In this document: positions 17,254 to 25,291 of the stretch, one piece after another
How positions within the stretch are numbered: position 1 is the first letter of the stretch
Layout of the letters: every line of letters starts with the position of its first letter
Notes under the pieces: model-generated
The model's database searches: none
What the model saw: only the letters and a program-made list of their open reading frames with translations
Told to the model about the DNA's origin: nothing
DNA from: a virus
Virus record (IMG/VR): IMGVR_UViG_3300025809_002164
Coordinates: 62,001-126,000 of that record
Length of the DNA: 64,000 bases
Strand: one strand, 5' to 3'
Translations under genes and position numbers: made by a program

Positions 17254-17777
17254 TATTTTTTTATTTTATTATAATATTTTTGACCTTTTTTAATATTTTT
17301 ATTAACAAAAGTTAAAGCTCCAATTACGGATTGATCTTCAATATTACATCCCATTTGAACTACACTATGAGGTCCTATATAAACACCATTACCTATTTTA
17401 GTTGAATTGTGTTCTATTTCTTCTTTACCTAAAGAAGTTGACCATTTAACAGTATGATGAGAGTAAATATGAACTCCTGCAGATATAGAACAATAATCTC
17501 CTATTTCTAATCCACCACTTCCATCTAGTACTACATTAGGTCCAATCCAACAATTTTTACCTACTTTAACATCTCCCAAAATTAAAACATTATCATAAAC
17601 TGATGTACCTTCCCCAAATCCTTCTTTTTTCCCTCTTTCCCACCTATCATTTAAGTAATCTCCTAAAGAAAGACTCCTATTATACTTGAATTTTTTGTTT
17701 AAGTATAAACTGTTATAAAATTTTTTATATATTTTTAAGAATAAATTTTTCAATTTTTTTAAATATTTTTTTAACAT
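17253..17777 (-). CDS. hexapeptide-repeat acyltransferase (left-handed beta-helix)
   Basis: 174 residues. After a Lys/Leu/Phe-rich amphipathic N-terminus (1-30), residues about 68-165 carry hexapeptide turns (ILGDVKVGKNCWIG, GLEIGDYCSISAG, TKIGNGVYIG, CNIEDQSVIG), with the catalytic His in HIYSHH. Trimeric enzymes of this kind O- or N-acetylate sugars. The N-terminal codons overlap the aminotransferase gene by 53 bases and there is no other Met in the first 60 residues. Together with the formyltransferase it gives two acylation options in one pathway. Confidence 0.85.
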   Translation of the reverse strand: MLKKYLKKLKNLFLKIYKKFYNSLYLNKKFKYNRSLSLGDYLNDRWERGKKEGFGEGTSVYDNVLILGDVKVGKNCWIGPNVVLDGSGGLEIGDYCSISAGVHIYSHHTVKWSTSLGKEEIEHNSTKIGNGVYIGPHSVVQMGCNIEDQSVIGALTFVNKNIKKGQKYYNKIKK

Positions 17778-18816
17778 TTACTCCTTGATAACATGGTAAT
17801 GTTATCGTATTTTCTTCTAAAAACTTAGCATTAGGTTGAACCTTATTATATTTAGTTTTATAATATGTTGTGTTACTTAAACAATAAGTCCCTAATGTTG
17901 ATTCTATCCCACAAGATTTTAAAAATAAAATTAATTCATCTCTTTTTATATCTTTAGGGACCTGGAAAATTACAGATTGAATATTATGAAAAGCCCCAGA
18001 GCTTAAAGTTTGAGGTGTAAAACCTAAAGGTGTTAATAAATTAATATATTTGTTTTTTATTTTATTTCTAGAAAATATAACTGAATTAAGTTTTTTTAAA
18101 CTTTCAATTCCCATTACAGCTTGGAATTCAGTCATTCTATAATTGTATCCAGGTTGAATAAAGTCTAATTTATTATTATTGTAAATAGCTCCATGATTTA
18201 ATTTTACCTTAAGTAAATCGGCATATGCTTTATTATTTGTAGTAATTGCACCTCCTTCTCCGGTTGTTAATAATTTTCTTGGATGAAAACTAAAACAGGT
18301 TAAGTCTGCTATAGAACCATTTTTTTTATCAAATTCACTACTACCTAGGGCACATGCTGCATCTTCTATAAGAGGGAGATTATGATCTTGGCATATATTT
18401 TTTATTGAATGGATATTAGAAGGATTACCTAAAGCATCTACAAACATTACTGCTTTAGATTTTGGGGTAATTTTTGAAATTAAATCCTTAGCATCCATAT
18501 TATATGTTTCAAGATTAACATCAACAAATACAGGAACAGCACCCATATTTTCTATTACATTAGCACTTGCGGGGTATGAAAAATCAGAAACAAGAACTTC
18601 ATCACCTGATTGAATATTAATAATTTCTAAAGATAAACTTAAAGCAGTTGTAGCTGATGTTGTTAAAAAAGAATAATCACATTCTATATAATTTTTTAAA
18701 TCATTTTGGAATTGTTCTACATATTCCCCTTTAGTAAAGAACCCTGTTTTAAATATTTTTCTAAACTTCTTATTAATATTTCTATATTTTAAATATGGTT
18801 TTATTATTCTAATCAT
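17725..18816 (-). CDS. DegT/DnrJ/EryC1/StrS sugar aminotransferase
   Basis: 363 residues. PLP enzyme that aminates a keto-sugar using glutamate. Visible: TTSATTALSLSLE, the DAACALGS Asp that holds the pyridine nitrogen, and the Schiff-base Lys K181 in SFHPRKLLTTGEGG; GYNYRMTEFQAVMG follows. Length and motifs are standard. It sits between the acyltransferase and a glycosyltransferase-like gene. With the SDR, formyltransferase and acyltransferase it forms a compact route to an N-acylated amino-sugar. Confidence 0.92.
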   Translation of the reverse strand: MIRIIKPYLKYRNINKKFRKIFKTGFFTKGEYVEQFQNDLKNYIECDYSFLTTSATTALSLSLEIINIQSGDEVLVSDFSYPASANVIENMGAVPVFVDVNLETYNMDAKDLISKITPKSKAVMFVDALGNPSNIHSIKNICQDHNLPLIEDAACALGSSEFDKKNGSIADLTCFSFHPRKLLTTGEGGAITTNNKAYADLLKVKLNHGAIYNNNKLDFIQPGYNYRMTEFQAVMGIESLKKLNSVIFSRNKIKNKYINLLTPLGFTPQTLSSGAFHNIQSVIFQVPKDIKRDELILFLKSCGIESTLGTYCLSNTTYYKTKYNKVQPNAKFLEENTITLPCYQGVNVKKIFKKIEKFILKNI

Positions 18817-18817
18817 C

Positions 18818-19831
18818 TTATATACTTTTAAAAAATTTAATTACTGATTCAACTGAATAACATTCTTCTAACCATTTACCTATACCTTCCATGTATCCTA
18901 TTAAATCCTCTTCTGTAATAGATTTTATAAAATGGTTTAAAGTATTTAATAATTCTTCTTCAGTAGTACCTAAGGGCACAACAGGACATTCATATTTACC
19001 TGTTAATTTAAACATTGAGTCTGTAATATTATTTGTTGTACTAAATGTAAAGTTTGAAGTAAATAAACTTTCTAGTGTAGATACTCCATAACCCCCACAA
19101 CCTTGAGGCCAAAATTGATCTATATAAAATACAGATTTTTGCTTTTCACTAATTACAGTAGAATGAGAGACATTAGTTAACACTTTATAGTTAAATTTGT
19201 TAGGATCCAAATGAAGATTATTAATAGTTTTATTAATTATATTGGTACCTTTAGTTTGGACTTTAGAAGGAATATGTAAAATAGTCCAAGGTTTATGATT
19301 TAATTTTTCTTTAAAGTTTAATATAAATTTATCATAATTAAAATCAATATACTGATATGCATGCATAGGGGTATCGTTTGATTCTTTATTGGATAATCTA
19401 TATAAATCTATCCCATAAAAGTGTTTATGTATCTTTTTCCTTTGAGGGTGGTTATTATAAAAATTAAAAGCTTCTCTATAACATGATCCGGGATGCCAAA
19501 CACAAAATTTTGCACTGATTTCAAGTAGATCAAATCCATAAATAGAACTAAATCTGTCAAGTGTGTTATATACTAGGTGTGGGTGTTGACCTTCCCAAGA
19601 CTCTTCAGCAAAAATTATAATATCACTTTCTAATAAAAACTTTTTCGATTCTTCTATTCTAACTTTATCACAAGTTTCTATATCATAGTCATGTTGAATA
19701 TTATAAGTAAATTGTTGTTTTTTTAAAGAAATAGATTTAGATTCTATATCTTTACTATGTTTGTTAAGGGAATAAGAGTACTCTGTTAGCACATTTCCAA
19801 AATCCCAAGTTGATAGAAAACTTATTTTCAT
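18818..19831 (-). CDS. glycosyltransferase-like protein (GT-B type, tentative)
   Basis: 337 residues. The N-terminus MKISFLSTWDFGNVLTEYSY and the mid-protein WTILHIPSKVQTKGTN followed by YKVLTNVSHS resemble the two Rossmann halves of GT-B enzymes, with QGCGGYGVSTLESL in the position of the nucleotide-sugar EX7E segment. There is no membrane segment. It lies one base after the aminotransferase start in the same operon, and 22 bases downstream of the UDP-glucose-dehydrogenase-like gene. Specificity unknown. Confidence 0.6.
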   Translation of the reverse strand: MKISFLSTWDFGNVLTEYSYSLNKHSKDIESKSISLKKQQFTYNIQHDYDIETCDKVRIEESKKFLLESDIIIFAEESWEGQHPHLVYNTLDRFSSIYGFDLLEISAKFCVWHPGSCYREAFNFYNNHPQRKKIHKHFYGIDLYRLSNKESNDTPMHAYQYIDFNYDKFILNFKEKLNHKPWTILHIPSKVQTKGTNIINKTINNLHLDPNKFNYKVLTNVSHSTVISEKQKSVFYIDQFWPQGCGGYGVSTLESLFTSNFTFSTTNNITDSMFKLTGKYECPVVPLGTTEEELLNTLNHFIKSITEEDLIGYMEGIGKWLEECYSVESVIKFFKSI

Positions 19832-19853
19832 AATGTATTTTTTTCTATTATTT

Positions 19854-20672
19854 CTATTGGCAATTGTCGTGATCGTTCCTCATGGTATTTCTTTCTTCTA
19901 TGCAAGCTTTTAAAACTAAACTAGGTGAGTCGTGTTTTTGCATGAACTCATTCAATGCATTGGTGTCTTTGGGGAAGCAGAGCCCCCCGTAGCTAATTTC
20001 CCCATCTGGCCCCGGTACATTTGTGTGCATTGGGTTTATCCAATAGTTTCTAATTAATATCTGCCTAGCTATATTGTAGTCGCATCCAGTTTTTTGACAA
20101 AGAAGATACATTTCTGTAAAAAATTGTACTTTAATTGAATAAAAGCTATTGGCGAACAGTTTTGCTGACTCAGATTCCGTACTCTTACATTTAGTAATTC
20201 TAGCCCAAGGGTAGTTGATGGAGTGAAAATCAACGACTAGATTGTAGTGTTCACTTGAGCATAGCTTGGTCCTTCCTAAAACGATATGTTTTTGATTATG
20301 GTAATCTTCTTTGGCGGTTCTGGCTGTTAGAAATTCTGGGTTATGAATTATATTTAAATTTGTATAGACCTCGGCAAACTCTTTACAAGATCCTGGTTCC
20401 AAGGTGCTTTTGCATATAACACTACCTTTAAATTTTTTTTTATTTAAGTAATCTAGATTTTCCAAAATAGATTCTTTATTATAAGCTTGTAGTTTATTGT
20501 CGTAGGGTGTGGGTAGGCAAAGAAAAATTAATTCAGACACTAAAAGTTCTTCTAGGGTGCTGGCGCATTTTTTAAATTTATCATAAGATAGGACCTTTAT
20601 TTTTTTCTTCTTAAAGCTTTCTGTCATTGCCCTTCCGACGAATCCAGTTCCAATTACACCAACTGTAGTCAT
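19854..20672 (-). CDS. UDP-glucose/GDP-mannose dehydrogenase family, short form
   Basis: 272 residues. N-terminal NAD domain (GTGFVG at 8-13), STLEPGS, NPEFLTARTA and the catalytic Cys C232 in GGLCFPKDTNAL. It oxidises the 6-hydroxyl of an NDP-hexose to the uronic acid. The usual third (UDP-binding C-terminal) domain is absent; full-length enzymes run to about 400-450 residues. Short forms like this are known from other phages. Its product, if UDP-glucuronate, could enter the SDR step downstream. It overlaps the GT2 gene upstream by four bases. Confidence 0.85.
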   Translation of the reverse strand: MTTVGVIGTGFVGRAMTESFKKKKIKVLSYDKFKKCASTLEELLVSELIFLCLPTPYDNKLQAYNKESILENLDYLNKKKFKGSVICKSTLEPGSCKEFAEVYTNLNIIHNPEFLTARTAKEDYHNQKHIVLGRTKLCSSEHYNLVVDFHSINYPWARITKCKSTESESAKLFANSFYSIKVQFFTEMYLLCQKTGCDYNIARQILIRNYWINPMHTNVPGPDGEISYGGLCFPKDTNALNEFMQKHDSPSLVLKACIEERNTMRNDHDNCQ

Positions 20673-21289
20673 TGTATCTTTTCGTAAAATTTATTCTGTC
20701 TTTCCTGGCGATCAATACTCTTAATGTGTGTTAATGCATATTCTATTGTTTCGGGTAGCTTCACTCCGGTTTTGGCTCCAGTAATAATTTCGTGAACTTT
20801 GTTTTCCCATTTAATATTGAAATTATTCTTGAAAATTCTGTATTGATAATCAGGCCAGTTGACCCATTTATTCTCAGTGACCTTCCATTCCCATTTTTTA
20901 ATATGAGCTTCAGTTAATCCATTAACTACATTGATTCTTGGAACTAAAAATAGGTCAACATCTAGGTTCGACTCCAGTATCTTGTGCAAATTAATTACCG
21001 TTTCATCTGCAGGTATTTCGTCGGCATCGATTTGGAATATATAATCTCCTTTGCATAATTTTTTTAGATTATTTTTAAATGCTGCAAAATTACCATTGAG
21101 CTTAAATGTGTTTTTTTTAAGTTTGAATTTTCTTAAAACGCTGGAAACTTCTTTTGTGTGATTGTCTTTATCTAATTGAACTACGATTTCGTCATCTTCT
21201 CTTTTTGATGAGGTCAGCATTTTGAGTAAAGACTCTAGTTCTGTGTGTTCATTGCATGCGGTAATTGCGTAGCTTATTTTAAAGTTCAT
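20669..21289 (-). CDS. glycosyltransferase family 2 (WaaE-like)
   Basis: 206 residues. ISYAITACNE at the N-terminus, FAAFKNNLKKLCKGDYIFQIDADE (DAD at 88-90), then RINVVNGL, YQYRIFKNN and KVHEII, the pattern of small WaaE/GT2 enzymes. Cytosolic. It overlaps the dehydrogenase gene by ATGA and follows the 21293-22147 glycosyltransferase by three bases. Acceptor unknown. Confidence 0.85.
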   Translation of the reverse strand: MNFKISYAITACNEHTELESLLKMLTSSKREDDEIVVQLDKDNHTKEVSSVLRKFKLKKNTFKLNGNFAAFKNNLKKLCKGDYIFQIDADEIPADETVINLHKILESNLDVDLFLVPRINVVNGLTEAHIKKWEWKVTENKWVNWPDYQYRIFKNNFNIKWENKVHEIITGAKTGVKLPETIEYALTHIKSIDRQERQNKFYEKIQ

Positions 21290-21292
21290 TAT

Positions 21293-22147
21293 TTATTGTA
21301 TTTTGTGTCCTTGGGTTTTCAACAAAAATCTATTCCATTTATTTTCTAACATATGCTCTTGATGTTTTACGACTTGATCCTCGTTCTCCCATTTTGTTTG
21401 ATTGATTGTTACTGATGGGCGAATGGAGGGTATGAAATATATTGGAGCTAACCCTCTCAACTTGTCACAGAAATGCCAATGCTCTAACTGACCTTCGGAA
21501 AACCATTCAGCCTGATTAAAGTATTCACTCTTAATAAAAACAAAACCTCCAAATGATCTGTACACATCGATTGGTTTATTCTGATTAAATAACTCTCTAT
21601 CAAGCTTGCGGTAGAATGGGTTGGAGCTCCAAGTCATGCATTGATTTAAGTCGTGATCAACTAGGCTCCAGCTATCATAGTACGAGGTTAAATCTCTTGA
21701 TCCCATTTTACAAGGAACATTTTGTCTAATGTTTGGTGTAAGCATTGAGAAATTTAAATTCAAAAAATTGAAATAATCATTAATTATATTTGGACTAAAC
21801 TCTACATCGCTATCGAGCACGATTGTAAAATCAGAATCAACAGGTTTGCCTAGTGCGGCCATGCTATTTCTAATTTTAGCCATCTTTACAACCCTAGCTG
21901 ACTCCATTGTTGAGCCGTAAGATTTTTCGTTTAAGGTTTCAGACTTTAGCTCGCCGTTCTTATTCTCAATCCACTCGGATAAAATTCTAGCAGTATTATC
22001 TTTCGAGTCATTTTCGTAAAAAAAATATTCAAATTCTGCATTTGTAATATCCTCCATCAAGTCTAGTGATGATAAAGTTTTATCTATGTAATCCTCTGAA
22101 TCTCTAAATAAACTAAAAACGGAAATTCGGTATTTTTTTATTGACAT
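21293..22147 (-). CDS. glycosyltransferase, CAP59/GT69-like
   Basis: 284 residues. ISVFSLFRDSEDYIDKTL, then FFYENDSKDNTARIL and the metal motif DSD at 112-114 (VLDSDVEF). The ENDSKDNT signature and the following MAKIRNS recall GT69-type alpha-mannosyltransferases of capsule synthesis. It is the first gene of the leftward sugar cassette and would be driven from the 22148-22336 control region. No membrane anchor. Sugar donor is an inference only. Confidence 0.75.
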   Translation of the reverse strand: MSIKKYRISVFSLFRDSEDYIDKTLSSLDLMEDITNAEFEYFFYENDSKDNTARILSEWIENKNGELKSETLNEKSYGSTMESARVVKMAKIRNSMAALGKPVDSDFTIVLDSDVEFSPNIINDYFNFLNLNFSMLTPNIRQNVPCKMGSRDLTSYYDSWSLVDHDLNQCMTWSSNPFYRKLDRELFNQNKPIDVYRSFGGFVFIKSEYFNQAEWFSEGQLEHWHFCDKLRGLAPIYFIPSIRPSVTINQTKWENEDQVVKHQEHMLENKWNRFLLKTQGHKIQ

Positions 22148-22237
22148 AATCTATAATCTATATATAATCTATAGTATTATATTACCAAGGACATATATAG
22201 TCTATTTATTATTAATATATATTATATATAACCTATT

Positions 22238-22254
22238 AAAGTACAGAGTACTTT
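22238..22254. other. short inverted repeat, possible operator or weak terminator
   Basis: AAAGTAC, AGA loop, GTACTTT: a 7-bp perfect stem with a three-base loop. It lacks the GC-rich stem and T-run of a standard terminator, and it sits between the two divergent promoters, so an operator is also possible. Confidence 0.3.
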
Positions 22255-22266
22255 ATTTTCCGATAA

Positions 22267-22294
22267 TTGATTAATTGAAAAGCATGATTATAAT
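22267..22294 (+). promoter_or_regulatory. upstream sigma-70-like promoter of the early operon
   Basis: TTGATT (22267-22272), 16-base spacer, TATAAT (22289-22294). The -10 matches the consensus perfectly. It overlaps the start of the second promoter. Confidence 0.5.
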
Positions 22295-22295
22295 C

Positions 22296-22324
22296 TTGAC
22301 TTTACTTATTTTATGAGGTAATAT
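22296..22324 (+). promoter_or_regulatory. downstream sigma-70-like promoter of the early operon
   Basis: TTGACT (22296-22301), 17-base spacer, TAATAT (22319-22324). The first gene starts 12 bases later at 22337, giving a very short leader. Confidence 0.6.
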
Positions 22325-22336
22325 ATAAACCATATT

Positions 22337-22621
22337 ATGAATAACGAAATCAAAAACTATATTGTTTCTTCTGCAGGATGGGAGCTCACCGTTGACCACA
22401 CAGATCATGAATCTGCGGCCACATCAGCATTGATAATGGCAATGTCTATATTTGGTGACAACCTGAAGGTTTCAACCGTAATGATGGTAGATGTTGTGAA
22501 TTCAGATGGAAATACAAACACTTCACTGACTGAGTTCGTTCCTACATATCTGGCATTCAAAAGAATGGGAGCCCTCGCTATATCTAAAGATTTGAAGGAA
22601 ATAACTATATCGACTAATTAA
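22337..22621 (+). CDS. hypothetical protein, first gene of the rightward operon
   Basis: 94 residues, soluble, one Trp and several Met, with a DHTDHESAATSALIMAM helix near the N-terminus. No family recognised. It is the promoter-proximal gene of the early-type operon and is followed by dut after three bases. Expected early expression. It might be a small host-takeover or regulatory protein, but that is a guess from position. Confidence 0.75.
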   Translation: MNNEIKNYIVSSAGWELTVDHTDHESAATSALIMAMSIFGDNLKVSTVMMVDVVNSDGNTNTSLTEFVPTYLAFKRMGALAISKDLKEITISTN

Positions 22622-22624
22622 TTA

Positions 22625-23164
22625 ATGAAATTAAATATATTGAAAAACTCAGGATCAATTAAGATACCTAAAAACAACGGAGATGCGGGGTACGACTTAA
22701 TAGCTTCTAGTGACCCTAGGGTTGTAGGATCTATATACCAAGGTCTTTACTATACATCCATATCGCACATAGAATATGATACTGAAATTAAAATTCAACC
22801 AGAATTAATTAATGAAAAATACGAATTCTTCATGTTAATGTTCCCTAGGTCTAGCATCAATAAAACAAACCTACATTTAGCTAACTCTGTAGGGGTTATA
22901 GACTCTGGATATACCGGAACAATTAAAGTATGCTTTAAATATTCGATGCAACCTGAGGATATGAAAATAGTTGAAGGCAAAACCTTTAGGGGCAATAATT
23001 CAAAAGGTATAGTTTGTTCAATAAATCCTCAAAGAATCTACCAAAAAGGGGACAAAATTTCTCAACTTATTCCTTGCAAACATGAAGATCTTTTAATAAA
23101 CTATGTAGATGAACTTAATCAATCATCAAGAAGTAGTAATGGATTTGGGAGCACAGGAAAATGA
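22625..23164 (+). CDS. dut: dUTPase, trimeric type
   Basis: 179 residues. It hydrolyses dUTP to dUMP. All five motifs of the trimeric family are present in order: DAGYDL (motif 1), PRSSI (2), GVIDSGYTGTI with catalytic Asp and Tyr (3), KISQLI (4) and RSSNGFGSTG (5, C-terminal). The loop between motifs 3 and 4 is longer than usual. The stop overlaps the sigma-factor start as ATGA. It pairs with the ribonucleotide reductase for DNA precursor supply. Confidence 0.95.
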   Translation: MKLNILKNSGSIKIPKNNGDAGYDLIASSDPRVVGSIYQGLYYTSISHIEYDTEIKIQPELINEKYEFFMLMFPRSSINKTNLHLANSVGVIDSGYTGTIKVCFKYSMQPEDMKIVEGKTFRGNNSKGIVCSINPQRIYQKGDKISQLIPCKHEDLLINYVDELNQSSRSSNGFGSTGK

Positions 23165-23763
23165 ATAAACTAAAACAGCTAGAGGACAATGTGTTAATCT
23201 CTCATATTAAAAATCAGTCAAATACTGAAGAATGTCTTTCTGAGTTAGTGAATAGGCATTCAGGTTTATGTATATCAATGATAAATGGATATGTATCCAG
23301 TAAGGACAACGAGAGCTTAAGGCTTGAATTAATTAAAGAAAAAGAGTACCAAATCTACAATTCCGCATTAAAATTTGACCCACTAAAAGGATCTAAATTT
23401 AGTACATATCTTGGCAATGAAATAAAATGGAAATGCTTAAATATTTACAATAAAAATAAAAAACGAAAAACCATACAGGTTGAAGAGAACTTGATTAATT
23501 ACTTAAATTATCACAATCAGGAAGAAAAAAGTGTTGACAATAGTGAGATTTTTGGTAATATAATACAACAAGCAAAATCACACTCAGATCCAAGAGTGTT
23601 TGAGATTTTCACATTAAGATATGTCGAAGGAAAAAACAATTCAGTAATGCCATGGAAGAATATAAGTTCAAAACTTAAGATGAGCATACAGGGTTGCATA
23701 AACATACACGACTTAGCACTAAAACAATTTTCTACAAAAATCAAAAGAGAGATAAACCAATAA
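23161..23763 (+). CDS. phage RNA polymerase sigma factor, T4 gp55-like
   Basis: 200 residues, close to the 185 of T4 gp55. Region 2 is clear: FDPLKGSKFSTYLGNEIKWK around residues 71-91, followed by a basic helix (KNKKRKT) for the -10. A shorter C-terminal segment (FEIFTLRYVEGKN ... ISSKLKMS) looks like a reduced region 4. Such factors direct phage RNA polymerase to late promoters with only a -10 element. The GTGTA-containing motif found before many genes here is the natural candidate target. It overlaps dut (ATGA) and ssb (TAATG). Confidence 0.8.
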   Translation: MNKLKQLEDNVLISHIKNQSNTEECLSELVNRHSGLCISMINGYVSSKDNESLRLELIKEKEYQIYNSALKFDPLKGSKFSTYLGNEIKWKCLNIYNKNKKRKTIQVEENLINYLNYHNQEEKSVDNSEIFGNIIQQAKSHSDPRVFEIFTLRYVEGKNNSVMPWKNISSKLKMSIQGCINIHDLALKQFSTKIKREINQ

Positions 23764-24197
23764 TGATGAACAAATACATAGCCATAGGCAACTTAACGCA
23801 AGATCCACAATGCAAGGATGTTGGAGAAACTAAAGTTTGTAACTTTGGTATAGCAATAAACGAATTCTTTTATAAGAATCAACAAAAACAAAAAACTACA
23901 CTATTTATAGATATAGAAACATGGAGCAAGCAGGCTGAAAACTGTGTTAAGTTTCTAAAGAAAGGCAGCAAGGTTGCGGTAGAGGGTAAATTAAAAATGA
24001 ACTCATGGGAAAAGAACGGCCAAAAGTTTACAAAAGTTTTTTGTTTGTCTGATAAGGTACACTTCTTAGGGTCTGACGAACAGAACTCAACGAAAGCTCC
24101 TAATGCTAAAGAAGCAAAGAAAGAGGTCTCCCTTTCCTCGAGCTCAACTAGCAATAATGATGTCGATGATGTTGATATAGACGACATACCTTTTTAA
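23763..24197 (+). CDS. ssb: single-stranded DNA-binding protein
   Basis: 144 residues from the ATG that overlaps the sigma stop (TAATG); the next codon is also ATG. An OB-fold of the bacterial SSB type is seen (YIAIGNLTQDPQ, VCNFGIAINE, FIDIETWSKQAE, KGSKVAVEGKL, KVFCLSDKVHFL), then a Ser/Asn linker and the acidic tip DIDDIPF, which in bacteria binds replication partners. It is a bacterial-type SSB, unlike T4 gp32. It will coat ssDNA during replication and recombination. The linker is Ser-rich and low in complexity. Confidence 0.93.
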   Translation: MMNKYIAIGNLTQDPQCKDVGETKVCNFGIAINEFFYKNQQKQKTTLFIDIETWSKQAENCVKFLKKGSKVAVEGKLKMNSWEKNGQKFTKVFCLSDKVHFLGSDEQNSTKAPNAKEAKKEVSLSSSSTSNNDVDDVDIDDIPF

Positions 24198-24199
24198 TA

Positions 24200-25291
24200 A
24201 TGGAAAACATAATATACAAAGGTGCAATAAACTCATTAAGCTTTGGTAATGTATCTTACAATATACTAAGAGAACTTTACAGAAAGAAAACAAATGTTGC
24301 CTTTTTTCCAATAGGAGAAAACTTAGACTTTAGTGCGTTTGATAAAGTAGATCAAGGGTTTAGGGATTGGGTTATATCTATCTCTCAGAATAGATTCCAT
24401 TTAGTAAATAAAGATTATCACACATTAACTCAGTGGCATATTAATGGGGCAGAAAATAGAATATCTAAAAGCCAGACATTATTCTCTTTTTATGAGACAG
24501 ACCAACCCACCCCAACAGAGAAAGCTCTAGTCGGCCTCCAGGATAACTGTATATTTTCCAGCAAGCATGCATACGACTCGTTTAAGAGTGTTGGCTGTGA
24601 TAACATACACTATGTACCTATCGGCTTCGACGAAGACTTTACAGCTAGCAATGATGAGTACCTACCCAATAAGGTACACTTTGGTTTAAGTGGCAAATTT
24701 GAGAAAAGAAAAAATACCGCCCAGATAATTAGAAATTGGGCCAAAAAATATGGAAATAATTTTGACTACCAACTCTCATGCTGTATAACTAATCCGTTCT
24801 TTAAACCAGAGCAAATGAACCAAGTTATCAATCAAACCTTAGAGGGTAAAACTTATGGCAACATAAACTTTTTACCTAGATTAAAAACCAATTCTGAGGT
24901 TAACGAATTAATAAATGCGGTAGACATTGACCTTACAGGGCTTAGTGGAGCTGAAGGCTGGAACCTTCCAGCCTTTAATTCGACCGCTTTAGGTAAGTGG
25001 AGCATAGTGATGAACCACACATCTCACAAGGATTGGGCTAATAAGAAAAATTGCATATTGGTCGAGCCAGACAATGTGGTTGATATATACGATGGATCTT
25101 TCTTTACTAAGGGTTCGCCGTTTAATCAAGGAACCATGAATATGATTTCAGATGAAAAAATGTTAGACTGTTTCGAGAAATCTGAAAAGTTTTATGGAAA
25201 AAAGAATAAAGAAGGTTTAAAATTACAAGAACAATTCACATATAAACAAACATTAAATAATATATTAGAAATTATAAACAATGAAAAATAA
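24200..25291 (+). CDS. glycosyltransferase, GT-B (GT4-like)
   Basis: 363 residues. The C-terminal half has GLSGKFEKRKNTAQIIRNWA and INFLPRLKTNSEVNELI, with LSGAEGWNLPAFNSTALGK in the EX7E donor site. The N-terminal half lists FSFYETDQPT and FSSKHAYDSFKSVG, the typical remnant of a GT4 acceptor domain. It follows ssb by two bases in the early operon, so this glycosyltransferase is likely made early. It is separate from the leftward cassette. Sugar unknown. Confidence 0.8.
   Translation: MENIIYKGAINSLSFGNVSYNILRELYRKKTNVAFFPIGENLDFSAFDKVDQGFRDWVISISQNRFHLVNKDYHTLTQWHINGAENRISKSQTLFSFYETDQPTPTEKALVGLQDNCIFSSKHAYDSFKSVGCDNIHYVPIGFDEDFTASNDEYLPNKVHFGLSGKFEKRKNTAQIIRNWAKKYGNNFDYQLSCCITNPFFKPEQMNQVINQTLEGKTYGNINFLPRLKTNSEVNELINAVDIDLTGLSGAEGWNLPAFNSTALGKWSIVMNHTSHKDWANKKNCILVEPDNVVDIYDGSFFTKGSPFNQGTMNMISDEKMLDCFEKSEKFYGKKNKEGLKLQEQFTYKQTLNNILEIINNEK

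Larger units (their letters stand above)
22148..22336. promoter_or_regulatory. divergent control region between the leftward sugar cassette and rightward early genes
   Basis: A 189-base gap without a gene, very AT-rich, with repeated CTATA and TATATA steps on the left half. Leftward, TATA-like hexamers lie 15-40 bases before the ATG at 22147 but I see no clear -35. A short hairpin (AAAGTAC, three-base loop, GTACTTT) is at 22238-22254. Rightward, two sigma-70-like promoters are listed separately. It may be where early transcription diverges. Confidence 0.55.
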
